From Pseudomonas sp. SDI (lineage in GTDB: Bacteria; Pseudomonadota; Gammaproteobacteria; Pseudomonadales; Pseudomonadaceae): DNA of 64,000 nt. The stretch spans positions 231,773-295,772 of the forward strand of contig NZ_QETK01000001.1 of assembly GCF_003105155.1 (NCBI RefSeq), given 5' to 3'. A program made the translations under genes and the position numbers. Shown here in pieces: positions 9,061 through 19,466 of this stretch (within the stretch, counting starts at the first letter, position 1; every line of letters begins with the position of its first letter). The notes below the pieces were generated by a model that ran no database searches, was not told the origin of the DNA, and saw only the letters and a list, made by a program, of their open reading frames with translations.

Positions 9061-9847
9061 TCGGCGTCGCCGAACCCTGCTCGCGAGAGAACTTCACCGC
9101 TGTATCGAGATCCTTCAACAGGGTGCGCACATGCCACTTGATCGGCTCGAAACGGCTTTCGGCCATTTGCGGGGCCAGGATCTGCAGGGGTTTGGAGTCG
9201 GCAAAGCCGCCCGCCAGGGCTTCGGCGATCAAACGCGCGTCGACCCCCGATTGCTCGGCCAACGCCACCACTTCGGCAATCACCAGCGCGTTGCAGGCCA
9301 CGATCATCTGGTTGCAGGCCTTGGTCACCTGCCCTGCGCCCACCGCGCCCATGTGGGTGACCCGTTGACCGAGGGTCAGCAGCACCGGGCGGACCCGTTC
9401 AAGGTCCGCAGCGTCACCGCCGACCATGATCGCCAAGCTGCCGGCTTCGGCGCCCGGGGTGCCACCGGACACCGGCGTGTCGAGCCAGGCCATGCCGGTG
9501 CGTTCGGCCAGGGCGGCGGCCATTTCCCGGGTAGCGGTCGGCTCCAGGCTGGAAAAGTCCACCAGCAGCTGCCCGGCCCGCGCGCCCTCGACCACACCGC
9601 CGGGGCCGAACACCACCTCGCGCACCACCTGGGTATCGGCCAGGCACAACATCACCACATCCGCCGCCGCGCACAGCTCGGCCGGGGTTGCCACCACCCG
9701 TGCACCGGCGGCGACCAGCGCCGCGCATTTGTCCGGCGAGCGGTTCCACACGGTCAGCGGATAACCGGCCGCGAGCAAGCGGCGACACATCGGCAGGCCC
9801 ATCAGACCGATACCGGCAAACCCAAGGGAAGGCAGTGCAGTACTCAT
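8960..9847 (-). CDS. NAD(P)-dependent beta-hydroxyacid dehydrogenase (HIBADH family)
   Basis: A 295-residue member of the 3-hydroxyisobutyrate/tartronate-semialdehyde reductase family. A Rossmann motif GFAGIGLMG is at residues 9-17, the substrate-binding DTPVSGGTPGA at 123-133, and the catalytic lysine in QVTKACNQ at 176. It likely oxidises or reduces a small beta-hydroxyacid with NAD(P). The substrate cannot be set from sequence, and no valine- or glyoxylate-pathway gene is adjacent. Its C-terminus overlaps the end of the convergent c-di-GMP gene. Confidence 0.88.
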   Translation of the reverse strand: MSTALPSLGFAGIGLMGLPMCRRLLAAGYPLTVWNRSPDKCAALVAAGARVVATPAELCAAADVVMLCLADTQVVREVVFGPGGVVEGARAGQLLVDFSSLEPTATREMAAALAERTGMAWLDTPVSGGTPGAEAGSLAIMVGGDAADLERVRPVLLTLGQRVTHMGAVGAGQVTKACNQMIVACNALVIAEVVALAEQSGVDARLIAEALAGGFADSKPLQILAPQMAESRFEPIKWHVRTLLKDLDTAVKFSREQGSATPISGLAAQLMRLHGSQGHLQKDPATLIELYRCTP

Positions 9848-10047
9848 TCAACGCTCCAGGCAAATTAAAGAAGTTCAAGAATTGGACGATTCAGTCTAAG
9901 ACGTGACAGGAAAACCCCTAGAGGGTTATCGGGCAAGACCCTATCGCTCACGCCAAACGCGCACTGCTAAAGTCGCGAAACTTATCCCGTGATGGCTCGA
10001 TGATATCTGCCTTGTACAGGCCATCCACCCCAGGCAAATGGCGAAAA

Positions 10048-12222
10048 ATGACCTCCAAGAACACTTCTGCCAACGCGGTTTCCGAGCTGACCCCGTCCGC
10101 CACCGTGACCGGGCCTCGAGAATACTACAGCCCTCGTTCGCTCACCCCGCAGCAGTACCTGTACTTTACCGAGTCGGACATCCAGCGCATCCTCGATAAC
10201 CTCGACGGCCTGCGCGACCTGGTGTTCCCGCCCAGCGTGCATGTCGAAGACGACACTCAACTGCGCCTGGACCAGCAGTTCCCCTCGGTGTGCCTGATCG
10301 GCCTGGGTCGTTGTGGTTCGAACATCGCCCTGGATGTCGCCGAGCTGGTGTACAACGCGCGGACCTTCTACCTGAACGAGTTCAACAACGAAGACCGGGT
10401 CGGCAACGACCCGAGCTACAGCCCGGCCCGCTGGATTCGCAACAACCTGCGCCTGGTCCAGAACAAGGGCGCCAAGCCGGTGTTCCTGGTCGAGCCGCTG
10501 GTGATGCTGGGCGACCTGGACAAGGACATTGCCGGGCGGATCCGCTTCTCGCGCAAGGGCGAAAAGAGCGGCTTTTTGCGCGACTACAGCAAGATGAAAA
10601 TCATGGACCTCTCCGAGGTGCATGCCGGGGGGGCGGGTAACGCGCCGATTCTCGGCCAGTACCTGGCCAAGATCATCCTGAACAAGGAAACCCAGCGTTT
10701 CTCCAGCGCCGACTGGAAGCTGATCCACTCGTACCTGATCGACTCGTGCGGGATCAAGGCCAACCAGTCGCGCCTGTATTTCTACATCTTCAGCGCTGGC
10801 GGCGGTACCGGCTCGGGCATGGCCTCGGAGTTCGGCCTGGCTCAGCAGTACTCGTACATGAACAAGACCTTCGACACCAAGCCGGCCGACGAGAACGACG
10901 GCAAGAGCGGGCACTCGTTCGTTTTCGAGCCGATCTTCACCAGCGGCATCTGCGTGCTGCCGAACATCTCCGACCACCGCAGCGAGATGTCCGAGGCGCT
11001 GCACATCAACGCTGGGCGACTGCTCTGCAAATACCTGTCCGAAGAATGGGACTTCTCCTATAACTTCGACAATGAAGACAGCAGCGAAGCCAGCGTGATG
11101 GGGCGGATTCGCCCGTGGAACGCGATGATGCTGATCTCCAACGACATCATGCGCTATGCCGAAGAGAACGACGACGGCAACATCCAGAACATCGACGTGA
11201 ACGCGATGGAGAAGCATGCGAACCAGTACATCTCGCAGCAGATCTTCAACATCCTCACGGCCCAGGCGGTGACCACCGACTACGACCAGAACTACTTCCG
11301 CCGTGCCGGCATCGATATCGGCGAAACCATTCGCCTGGACGCCAATGACCTGTTCATGAGCCTGGCCGGGCCGGTGGCGATCGCCTACGCCGAGTCGGTG
11401 GTGCCAGAACAGCCGCACCCAAGCTCCGACAAGTTCAAGGTGTTCGAGAAAGAGCAGCCTCGGCTGAACATCGACGACCTGTTCTTCCGCTCGATCGACC
11501 TGCCGCACTTCAACAAGGTGACCCAGGCCATCGAGGGCATCAGCCTGCTGCCGATCGAGTCCAAGCGTTATCGTGCGGCGCTGGAGCAGTACAAGGCGTC
11601 CGGCTATGACGCGGCGGCGCTGCATGACCTGCACTTCTTCAAGAACTGCTCGTCGGTGGTGTCGATCGTTTCGCTGCCCAAGGACTACAAACTGTCCTAC
11701 ATGGACCTGAACCGCCTCAAGACCCACCTCAACAGCCTGTTCCCGAACACCACGCTCAAGCGCTATGCGCTGGTGATCGGCGCCTCGGCGAACCTGTCGC
11801 TGACCACCTTGATCGCCAAGAGCCCGTGCCTGTCGGACGACTTCCTGACACTGATCGTGGCCTTCATCAAGCGTTGCTTTGCGCGTGCGCCGTATCGCTT
11901 CGACGATACCCTGGACAACGCGATCCTCGACTTCATCACCAGTGAGGCATTCGAGGAAGAGCGGATCGACGACCTGCTCAACGAGTTCGAGAACCCGGCG
12001 AAGATCCTCGACACCAACTGGTATGCGATCAAGCCGATGTACGAGAAAAAGTACCGCGAGCTGATCAACGACAAGAGCAAGTTCGTCTCGATCAACGATA
12101 TCCGCCTGTCGCGCGAGTGCGTGAAGAAGGCGGTGAAGTACCTGCGCGAGATCTACCGTCACCGCATCGGCAAGACGCGGGTGATCTCGCTGAACAGCCA
12201 TACCGGGAAAGTGGATTACTAA
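10048..12222 (+). CDS. Tubulin/FtsZ-like protein of unknown function
   Basis: A protein of about 724 residues that I do not recognise by name. It carries two marks of the tubulin/FtsZ GTPase superfamily: a glycine-rich first loop CLIGLGRCGSNIAL near residues 82-95 and the hallmark SAGGGTGSG near 249-257. A possible T7-loop-like LNIDDLF lies near 474. These are spaced more widely than in FtsZ, and the protein is about twice FtsZ length, with a long C-terminal part. No signal peptide or membrane helix is seen. The start is uncertain: an in-frame ATG at 10000 would add 16 residues, and neither start has a good Shine-Dalgarno. The gene appears monocistronic, between a dehydrogenase and a DUF2288 gene. 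GTP binding and polymerisation are inference. Confidence 0.8.
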   Translation: MTSKNTSANAVSELTPSATVTGPREYYSPRSLTPQQYLYFTESDIQRILDNLDGLRDLVFPPSVHVEDDTQLRLDQQFPSVCLIGLGRCGSNIALDVAELVYNARTFYLNEFNNEDRVGNDPSYSPARWIRNNLRLVQNKGAKPVFLVEPLVMLGDLDKDIAGRIRFSRKGEKSGFLRDYSKMKIMDLSEVHAGGAGNAPILGQYLAKIILNKETQRFSSADWKLIHSYLIDSCGIKANQSRLYFYIFSAGGGTGSGMASEFGLAQQYSYMNKTFDTKPADENDGKSGHSFVFEPIFTSGICVLPNISDHRSEMSEALHINAGRLLCKYLSEEWDFSYNFDNEDSSEASVMGRIRPWNAMMLISNDIMRYAEENDDGNIQNIDVNAMEKHANQYISQQIFNILTAQAVTTDYDQNYFRRAGIDIGETIRLDANDLFMSLAGPVAIAYAESVVPEQPHPSSDKFKVFEKEQPRLNIDDLFFRSIDLPHFNKVTQAIEGISLLPIESKRYRAALEQYKASGYDAAALHDLHFFKNCSSVVSIVSLPKDYKLSYMDLNRLKTHLNSLFPNTTLKRYALVIGASANLSLTTLIAKSPCLSDDFLTLIVAFIKRCFARAPYRFDDTLDNAILDFITSEAFEEERIDDLLNEFENPAKILDTNWYAIKPMYEKKYRELINDKSKFVSINDIRLSRECVKKAVKYLREIYRHRIGKTRVISLNSHTGKVDY

Positions 12223-12240
12223 AGACCCCGCTGCAACCTA

Positions 12241-12308
12241 TCGCGGGACAAGCCCGCTCCCACAGGGTTTATAGCAATGCCTCTGGGAGCGGGCTCGTCC
12301 CGCGATTG
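12241..12308. repeat. Inverted REP pair
   Basis: TCGCGGGACAAGCCCGCTCC and its near-complement GGAGCGGGCTCGTCCCGCGA flank a short A+T-rich centre. This is the typical head-to-tail REP doublet of Pseudomonas and lies directly after the tubulin-like gene, where it may also end transcription. Confidence 0.85.
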
Positions 12309-12426
12309 CGATCTCAACGACTGTTACTTTTCCAGCCCCACTGTTACCAACAACCACCCCGCCTGATCGCTCCTGCGCACCAAAAGCAGAGGGCTGTTCG
12401 TTTTCGCGCACCAAATCAGTGCGCGA

Positions 12427-12732
12427 TCAGGCAGCTTTCTTTTCCTGAATCACGATGAACGGCGAAACCACCACCGCCCAGATCTGCGGATCGCGCGTCT
12501 GAAGGTCTAGCGCCTGCTCTGCGCTGAGCGGACCAACCGTGCCGGCATTACGCCACACCGCGAAGGTTTCGCTACGGTTTTCGGCCATTGCCTGCGCCAC
12601 CTCGATCAGGTCCAGGCTCGGCTCGACCCAAATCAGGTCACCCTTGGCCCAAAAACGCTCCAGCGCTTTCCACTCGATTACTGCCGTCTCGCCGAGCAAT
12701 TTGGCATAGAGGGTGCTTGGTTGATCAGTCAT
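12427..12732 (-). CDS. DUF2288 family protein
   Basis: A 101-residue soluble protein: MTDQPSTLYAKLLGETAVIE, a central WVEPSLDLIEVAQAMAENR and a C-terminal WAVVVSPFIVIQEKKAA. The length and the KLLGET...LIEVA pattern fit DUF2288, a small family of unknown function in gammaproteobacteria. It is convergent with the tubulin-like gene and divergent from braC. Confidence 0.75.
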   Translation of the reverse strand: MTDQPSTLYAKLLGETAVIEWKALERFWAKGDLIWVEPSLDLIEVAQAMAENRSETFAVWRNAGTVGPLSAEQALDLQTRDPQIWAVVVSPFIVIQEKKAA

Positions 12733-13091
12733 GGGTTCCTACCAGAAATAATTCGACCACTGAAAGGTCGGTATTTTTGCAGAAAAACCCAGTTTCAAAT
12801 AAGTAATTGATCGACAAGGCACGAAAGGCACAGCGTAGCCGCGCAATAGCGGCATTTTAATGGCGCCTTTCTGTATCTTTATGTCGATTAGGCGACACCC
12901 CTGGATTTTGCCCCGACAGGCCCGCTTTTCAAGCGATCAAGCGGCGCTCTACACTGTACCGGTACAGTTGCCGGGGCACTTTTCGGGACAGCGGGGCTTG
13001 CGTTACGGCGTGGCCGTAGCGATGCTGCCGATCCGGTCCTGTGCCCTGGCCGCCAGGACTATAAAAATTACAACAGAATGAGTGGAGCACT
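12733..13091. other. Intergenic region upstream of braC
   Basis: This gap of 359 bases separates the divergent DUF2288 and braC genes and must hold both promoters. It contains a small hairpin GCCGC-GCAATA-GCGGC at 12838-12853 and a 16-base perfect palindrome listed separately. No open frame of note is seen and I could not place convincing -35/-10 boxes. Confidence 0.5.
12953..12968. promoter_or_regulatory. Perfect 16-bp palindrome, candidate operator for braC
   Basis: ACTGTACCGGTACAGT is a perfect inverted repeat 124 bases upstream of the braC start codon. The size and symmetry suit a dimeric helix-turn-helix repressor or activator. The regulator is unknown. Confidence 0.45.
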
Positions 13092-14219
13092 ATGAGTAAG
13101 GCTACGAAGCAGATTTCCAAACTGTTCGCCGCAATGGTTCTGGCCGGGGTTGCCAGCCATTCGTTTGCAGCCGATACCATCAAGATCGGCATTGCCGGCC
13201 CGAAAACCGGCCCGGTCACTCAGTACGGCGACATGCAGTTCATCGGTGCCAAACAGGCCATCAAAGACATCAACGCCAAAGGCGGCGTCGACGGCAAGAT
13301 GCTCGAGGCCAAGGAATACGATGACGCCTGCGACCCTAAACAGGCCGTGGCAGTCGCCAACAAAGTGGTCAACGATGGCGTTAAATACGTGATCGGCCAC
13401 CTGTGCTCCAGCTCCACCCAACCTGCCTCCGACATCTATGAAGACGAAGGCGTGATCATGATTACCCCGGCGGCCACCAGCCCGGAAATCACCGCCCGTG
13501 GTTACAAGCTGATCTTCCGCACCATCGGCCTGGACAGCGCTCAGGGCCCGGCAGCGGGTAACTACATCGCCGACCACGTCAAACCGAAAGTGGTTGCCGT
13601 GCTGCACGACAAGCAGCAATACGGTGAAGGTATCGCCACCGCGGTCAAGCAGACCCTGGAAGGCAAAGGCACCAAGGTTGCCGTGTTCGAAGGCTTGAAC
13701 GCCGGTGACAAGGACTTCTCCTCGATCATCCAGAAGCTCAAGCAGAACAACGTCGACTTCGTCTACTACGGCGGCTACCACCCAGAGCTGGGCCTGATCC
13801 TGCGCCAGGCTCAGGAAAAAGGCCTGAAAGCCAAGTTCATGGGCCCAGAAGGCGTCGGCAACGACTCCATCTCGCAGATCGCCCAGAACGCTTCCGAAGG
13901 CCTGCTGGTCACCCTGCCGAAGTCGTTCGACGCCGAGCCTGCGAACAAGGCTATCGTTGACGCGATCAAGGCCGACGGCAAAGACCCAAGCGGTCCGTTC
14001 GTGTTCCCGGCCTACTCGGCTGTCGAACTGATCGCCCAGGGCATCAAGGCTGCCAAGTCCGAAGACACCGACAAGGTCGCCGCCGCGATCCACGCCGGCA
14101 CCTTCAAGACCCCGACTGGCGACCTGTCGTACGACAAGAACGGCGACCTGAAAGACTTCAAGTTCGTCGTCTACGAATGGCATTTCGGCAAACCTAAAAC
14201 CGAAGTTTCCCCTCAGTAA
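13092..14219 (+). CDS. braC: Branched-chain amino acid-binding periplasmic protein
   Basis: A 375-residue type I periplasmic binding protein of the LIVAT-BP/BraC family, which delivers Leu, Ile, Val (and Ala, Thr) to the LivHMGF transporter. A Sec signal peptide ends near ASHSFA-ADTIKIG (about residue 26). The mature part has IGIAGPKTGPVTQYG and the ligand-contact region GHLCSSSTQPASDIYED. GTGGAG precedes the ATG. It leads the braC-livHMGF cluster but is followed by its own hairpin, consistent with the excess of binding protein usual for such operons. Confidence 0.96.
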   Translation: MSKATKQISKLFAAMVLAGVASHSFAADTIKIGIAGPKTGPVTQYGDMQFIGAKQAIKDINAKGGVDGKMLEAKEYDDACDPKQAVAVANKVVNDGVKYVIGHLCSSSTQPASDIYEDEGVIMITPAATSPEITARGYKLIFRTIGLDSAQGPAAGNYIADHVKPKVVAVLHDKQQYGEGIATAVKQTLEGKGTKVAVFEGLNAGDKDFSSIIQKLKQNNVDFVYYGGYHPELGLILRQAQEKGLKAKFMGPEGVGNDSISQIAQNASEGLLVTLPKSFDAEPANKAIVDAIKADGKDPSGPFVFPAYSAVELIAQGIKAAKSEDTDKVAAAIHAGTFKTPTGDLSYDKNGDLKDFKFVVYEWHFGKPKTEVSPQ

Positions 14220-14240
14220 TCCCGTCTGACTCATGACCAG

Positions 14241-14272
14241 AAGCCCACTGTGCGAGCAGTGGGCTTTGTTTT
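14241..14272 (+). terminator. Hairpin after braC (terminator/attenuator)
   Basis: A 10-bp perfect stem AAGCCCACTG/CAGTGGGCTT with a six-base loop is followed by TGTTTTA. It stands between braC and livH and would allow only part of the transcripts to enter the membrane and ATPase genes. Confidence 0.75.
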
Positions 14273-14445
14273 ACGAGGTTCATGGGCCCGATTCCCGCGA
14301 TCCGGGAGCGGGTTCACCTGAAAATCTTAAAACCGTCACCAGCGGTTCTCTGGCAGCGCACGCGTCGAAGTGGCTCAAGACCACACGGCCGGGCCGGGCT
14401 CACCCCCACCAGTGAAATGCGTATCAGGTTTTTAGGAGCGCTGTA

Positions 14446-15365
<920 letters not shown>

Positions 15366-15369
<4 letters not shown>

Positions 15370-16622
15370 ACAGACATCTCAAATCGGCGTTTTTCAGCGC
15401 CTTGCTGGTGTGGGCCGTGGCCTTCCCGGTGCTGGGCCTGAAGCTCAGCATTGTCGGTATCAACCTTGAAGTGCATGGCCAGGGCCCGCTGACCCTGACC
15501 GTGATTGCCGTGTGTTCGGTGCTGATGTTCCTGCGTGTGCTGTTCGACAAGCAGTGGAGCGCCATGATGAAGTCCGGGCCGAAAGGCTCGCTGGTATCGC
15601 CCAAGGTCAGTAACTTCCTGACCCTGCCGCGCACCCAGCGCTACATCATCCTCGGCCTGATCGCCGTAGCCCTGATCTGGCCGTTCTTCGGCTCGCGGGG
15701 CGCCGTCGACATCGCCACCCTGATCCTGATCTACGTACTGCTCGGGCTGGGCCTGAACATCGTGGTCGGTCTGGCCGGCCTGCTCGACCTCGGTTACGTC
15801 GGCTTCTATGCCGTCGGCGCCTACAGCTACGCGCTGCTGTCGCACTACTTCGGCCTGAGCTTCTGGATCTGCCTGCCGATTGCCGGCCTGATGGCGGCCA
15901 CCTTCGGCTTCCTGCTCGGCTTCCCGGTATTGCGTCTGCGCGGCGACTACCTGGCGATCGTGACCCTCGGCTTCGGCGAGATCATCCGCCTGTTCCTGCG
16001 TAACCTCACCGACCTCACCGGCGGCCCGAACGGTATCAGCAACATCCCGAAACCGAGCTTCTTCGGCCTGACCTTCGAGCGTACCGCCAGTGAAGGCATG
16101 CAGACCTTCCACGAGTTCTTCGGGCTGCAGTACAACTCGGTGAACAAGGTGGTGTTCCTCTACCTGGTCGCGCTGTTGCTGGCACTGCTGGCGCTGTTCG
16201 TCATCAACCGCCTGCTGCGCATGCCGATCGGGCGTGCCTGGGAAGCGCTGCGTGAAGACGAAATCGCCTGCCGGGCACTGGGCCTGAACCCGACCGTGAT
16301 CAAGCTGTCGGCCTTCACCCTGGGCGCCTGCTTCGCCGGTTTCGCCGGTAGCTTCTTTGCCGCACGGCAAGGCCTGGTGACCCCGGAATCGTTCACCTTC
16401 ATCGAATCGGCGATCATCCTCGCCATCGTCGTGCTTGGCGGCATGGGCTCGCAACTGGGGGTGATCCTCGCGGCCATCGTGATGATCCTGTTGCCAGAGC
16501 TGATGCGCGAATTCAGCGAGTACCGCATGCTGATGTTCGGCGCACTGATGGTGCTGATGATGATCTGGCGTCCGCAAGGCTTGCTGCCTATGCAACGTCC
16601 TCATATGGAGCTGCGTCGATGA
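15366..16622 (+). CDS. livM: Branched-chain amino acid ABC permease LivM
   Basis: A 418-residue membrane permease with the long N-terminal extension typical of LivM. The core contains [40 protein letters not shown] and [19 protein letters not shown]. It pairs with LivH to form the channel. It overlaps livH by four bases and livG by four bases, so the three genes are tightly coupled. Confidence 0.95.
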
Positions 16623-17386
16623 GCCGCGAAATTCTGCAAGTCAGCGGCCTGAGCATGCGCTTCGGCGGCCTGTTGGCGGTCAACGGCGTGGCCCTGTCCG
16701 TCAAGGAAAAACAAGTGGTGGCACTGATCGGCCCGAACGGCGCCGGCAAGACCACCGTGTTCAACTGCCTGACCGGTTTCTACAAGCCGAGCGGCGGCAG
16801 CATCCTCCTCGACGGCCAGCCGATCCAGGGCCTGGCCGGCCATGAGATCGCCCGCAAGGGCGTGGTGCGGACCTTCCAGAACGTGCGCCTGTTCAAGGAA
16901 ATGACCGCGCTGGAAAACCTGCTGATCGCTCAGCATCGCCACTTGAACACCAACTTCTTCGCGGGCCTGTTCAAGACCCCAAGCTTCCGCCGCAGCGAAC
17001 GCGAGGCCATGGACTACGCGCAGTTCTGGCTGGACAAGGTCAACCTGACCGAATTCGCCAACCGCACTGCCGGAACCTTGGCCTACGGTCAGCAACGTCG
17101 CCTGGAAATCGCCCGCTGCATGATGACCCGCCCGCGGATCCTCATGCTCGACGAACCAGCGGCAGGCCTCAACCCGAAGGAAACCGAAGACCTCAAGGCG
17201 CTGATCAGCCTGCTGCGCGAGGAACACAACGTCACCGTGCTGCTGATCGAGCACGACATGAAACTGGTCATGAGTATTTCCGACCATATCGTGGTGATCA
17301 ACCAGGGCACCCCGCTGGCCGACGGTACCCCGGAGCAGATCCGTGACAACCCTGAAGTGATCAAAGCCTACCTGGGGGAAGCGTAA
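16619..17386 (+). CDS. livG: Branched-chain amino acid ABC ATPase LivG
   Basis: A 255-residue ABC ATPase: Walker [10 protein letters not shown] near residue 38, the signature region at [14 protein letters not shown] (replacing a classic LSGGQ, as usual in LivG), Walker [14 protein letters not shown] and the switch histidine in LLIEHDM. It powers uptake together with LivF. It overlaps livM by four bases and ends one base before livF. Confidence 0.96.
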   Translation: MSREILQVSGLSMRFGGLLAVNGVALSVKEKQVVALIGPNGAGKTTVFNCLTGFYKPSGGSILLDGQPIQGLAGHEIARKGVVRTFQNVRLFKEMTALENLLIAQHRHLNTNFFAGLFKTPSFRRSEREAMDYAQFWLDKVNLTEFANRTAGTLAYGQQRRLEIARCMMTRPRILMLDEPAAGLNPKETEDLKALISLLREEHNVTVLLIEHDMKLVMSISDHIVVINQGTPLADGTPEQIRDNPEVIKAYLGEA

Positions 17387-18088
17387 ATGCTGCAGTTCGA
17401 AAACGTTTCCACCTTCTACGGCAAGATTCAGGCGCTGCACAGCGTCAACGTCGAGATCCGCCAGGGCGAAATCGTAACCCTGATCGGCGCCAACGGTGCC
17501 GGCAAATCCACCCTGCTGATGACCCTCTGCGGTTCGCCGCAGGCGCACAGCGGCAGCATCCGCTACCTGGGTGAGGAACTGGTCGGGCAGAGTTCGGCGC
17601 AGATCATGCGCAAGAGCATTGCCGTGGTGCCGGAAGGCCGGCGGGTATTTTCCCGGCTGACTGTCGAGGAGAACCTGGCCATGGGCGGGTTCTTCACCGA
17701 CAAGGGCGACTTCCAGGAGCAGATGGACAAGGTCCTGCACCTGTTCCCGCGGCTCAAGGAGCGCTTCAGCCAGCGGGGCGGGACCATGTCCGGCGGTGAA
17801 CAGCAGATGCTGGCAATCGGCCGCGCGCTGATGAGCAAGCCCAAACTGCTGTTGCTTGATGAGCCGTCGCTGGGTTTGGCGCCGATCATCATTCAGCAGA
17901 TCTTCGACATCATCGAACAGCTGCGCCGCGATGGCGTGACCGTGTTCCTGGTAGAACAGAACGCCAACCAGGCACTGAAGATCGCCGACCGGGCCTACGT
18001 ACTGGAAAACGGCCGGGTGGTGATGGAAGGCAGCGGTGAAGCGCTGCTGACCGACCCGAAAGTGCGCGATGCGTATCTGGGTGGTTGA
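17387..18088 (+). CDS. livF: Branched-chain amino acid ABC ATPase LivF
   Basis: A 233-residue ABC ATPase with Walker A GANGAGKST near residue 34, signature TMSGGEQQMLAIGRAL, Walker B LLLLDEPSLGLAP and FLVEQNANQALKIADRAYVL. It is the partner of LivG. The ATG directly abuts the livG stop codon. An intrinsic terminator follows, so it closes the operon. Confidence 0.96.
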   Translation: MLQFENVSTFYGKIQALHSVNVEIRQGEIVTLIGANGAGKSTLLMTLCGSPQAHSGSIRYLGEELVGQSSAQIMRKSIAVVPEGRRVFSRLTVEENLAMGGFFTDKGDFQEQMDKVLHLFPRLKERFSQRGGTMSGGEQQMLAIGRALMSKPKLLLLDEPSLGLAPIIIQQIFDIIEQLRRDGVTVFLVEQNANQALKIADRAYVLENGRVVMEGSGEALLTDPKVRDAYLGG

Positions 18089-18107
18089 TCGCTACTGGTA
18101 ACACCCG

Positions 18108-18143
18108 AATGCCCTGACTTGCGAGAGTCGGGGCATTTTTGTT
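18108..18143 (+). terminator. Terminator of the braC-liv operon
   Basis: A stem AATGCCCTGACT/AGTCGGGGCATT with one wobble pair and a short loop is followed by TTTTTGTTT, 20 bases after the livF stop. Confidence 0.85.
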
Positions 18144-18233
18144 TGCCGGTGACGCACACCTGATATTTCTGCTAGTTGCTGTAACCTATTCAGGCGCCGA
18201 GTATCCAACGACGTAACACGACTAGGGCCGAAC

Positions 18234-19382
18234 ATGAGCCTGACTACGTTGCTCAGCTACACGTACACGTCACTGGACGAGTTGCGCAGTCGTAGCACTG
18301 CACAGGCGCCGCCGGTGCAGGTTTTTCATCAGCACAATGGATTGATTGTGGAGATCAATGGGCAACGGCATTGCAGAGTCCTGCGTGGGGGGACAGCCAT
18401 CCTTGCGCAACTTTCTGGCGCTGGCGACAGCGACAGTCGCGAATTACTTTTGACCGACAAACAGCACTCGGTGGTGGGCAAGTTCAGCAGCGAATGTAGT
18501 CACTTCCATTGCTACACAGCCTATGGCCATACAGCCGCTGGTGCCATCGATTTACAGGGTTTCAACGGTGAACGCCGCGAACCTGTGAGCGGCCATTATC
18601 TGCTCGGCAGCTACCGTGCCTTCAACCCGGTGTTGATGCGTTTCAATAAACCGGACACGCTCAGCCCGTTCGGCAAAGGTGGTTTGAACACCTATGCGTA
18701 CTGTGCCGGGGACCCCGTGAACCGCGCCGATCCGAGTGGTCATTCATTCCTTTCTGGCCTCCAGAAATTAATGGGTATAGGCGCCAAGCGCAATGCCAAA
18801 TTATTACTGGAACGACGCAATATCCTTGCCAACAACCTGAGGAACGAAGCCCTGAGGAGGATATCGAACCGACTTGCTGGTGTCGGCCCTTATCTTGTTA
18901 AACGGCCCAAAGTTGAAATGGACTGGGTGAATATTCGTGATTTCACCAAACTCGATGCCAAACATGCCCACATGTATACAAACAGCGACGGCAGCGAATT
19001 TCATATCAGGCTCCACGGTGTCCCTGGGCAGGTCGAGTTACCTAACCAGCGACTCGTTTCGGGCCAACAGTTCGCGGACAACTTGGAAGGGTTATACAAT
19101 CCAGCCACTGTAAAGCGCATCAACTTGCACATGTGCTACAGCGCGACTGCACCAAGGCCCGGACTACCTTCAACGGCTGAATCAGTTGCCCGAACCACAG
19201 GCAAACCGACAACAGGCTATGCAGCCAACCAGTTTGATATTTATGCCAGTACGGACGCACCAGGCGCAGATCCTTATTGGTATTACTATTCCGCTGTCGG
19301 TCCTGCGCAGAACGGTAACAACATCGGAACTACCTTTCTCCCCAAGGCGATAAAAAATGTACGGCGCGTGAGTAAATCATGA
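18234..19382 (+). CDS. Orphan RHS-core protein with putative protease-like C-terminal tail
   Basis: A 382-residue protein. Residues of about 108-172 are the RHS-repeat-associated core: GFNGERREPVSGHYLLG, FNPVLMRFNKPDTLSPFGKG, then DPVNRADPSGH, the usual junction before a variable toxin domain. The full RHS repeat barrel is absent, as in short Pseudomonas RHS tip proteins. The 200-residue tail has HIRLHGVPG (His261) and INLHMCYSA (Cys301), a His-Gly/Cys layout seen in caspase-like peptidases. That fold assignment is inference. The tail has visibly lower G+C than its neighbours, suggesting separate acquisition. No immunity gene follows, because the next gene is a convergent LysR regulator. Confidence 0.8.
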   Translation: MSLTTLLSYTYTSLDELRSRSTAQAPPVQVFHQHNGLIVEINGQRHCRVLRGGTAILAQLSGAGDSDSRELLLTDKQHSVVGKFSSECSHFHCYTAYGHTAAGAIDLQGFNGERREPVSGHYLLGSYRAFNPVLMRFNKPDTLSPFGKGGLNTYAYCAGDPVNRADPSGHSFLSGLQKLMGIGAKRNAKLLLERRNILANNLRNEALRRISNRLAGVGPYLVKRPKVEMDWVNIRDFTKLDAKHAHMYTNSDGSEFHIRLHGVPGQVELPNQRLVSGQQFADNLEGLYNPATVKRINLHMCYSATAPRPGLPSTAESVARTTGKPTTGYAANQFDIYASTDAPGADPYWYYYSAVGPAQNGNNIGTTFLPKAIKNVRRVSKS

Positions 19383-19466
19383 ACACCTAGCCACTCATCG
19401 CTAGCAAGGTCGAGTCGTCGCACCGAAGCTCCCATAGGGGTCGCAGGGCCCGCTTCATTGGAGGTA

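Noticed and set aside
12241..12308. Repeats considered as a CRISPR array
   Set aside because: Copies are REP elements scattered singly or in inverted pairs with no regular spacers and no cas genes.
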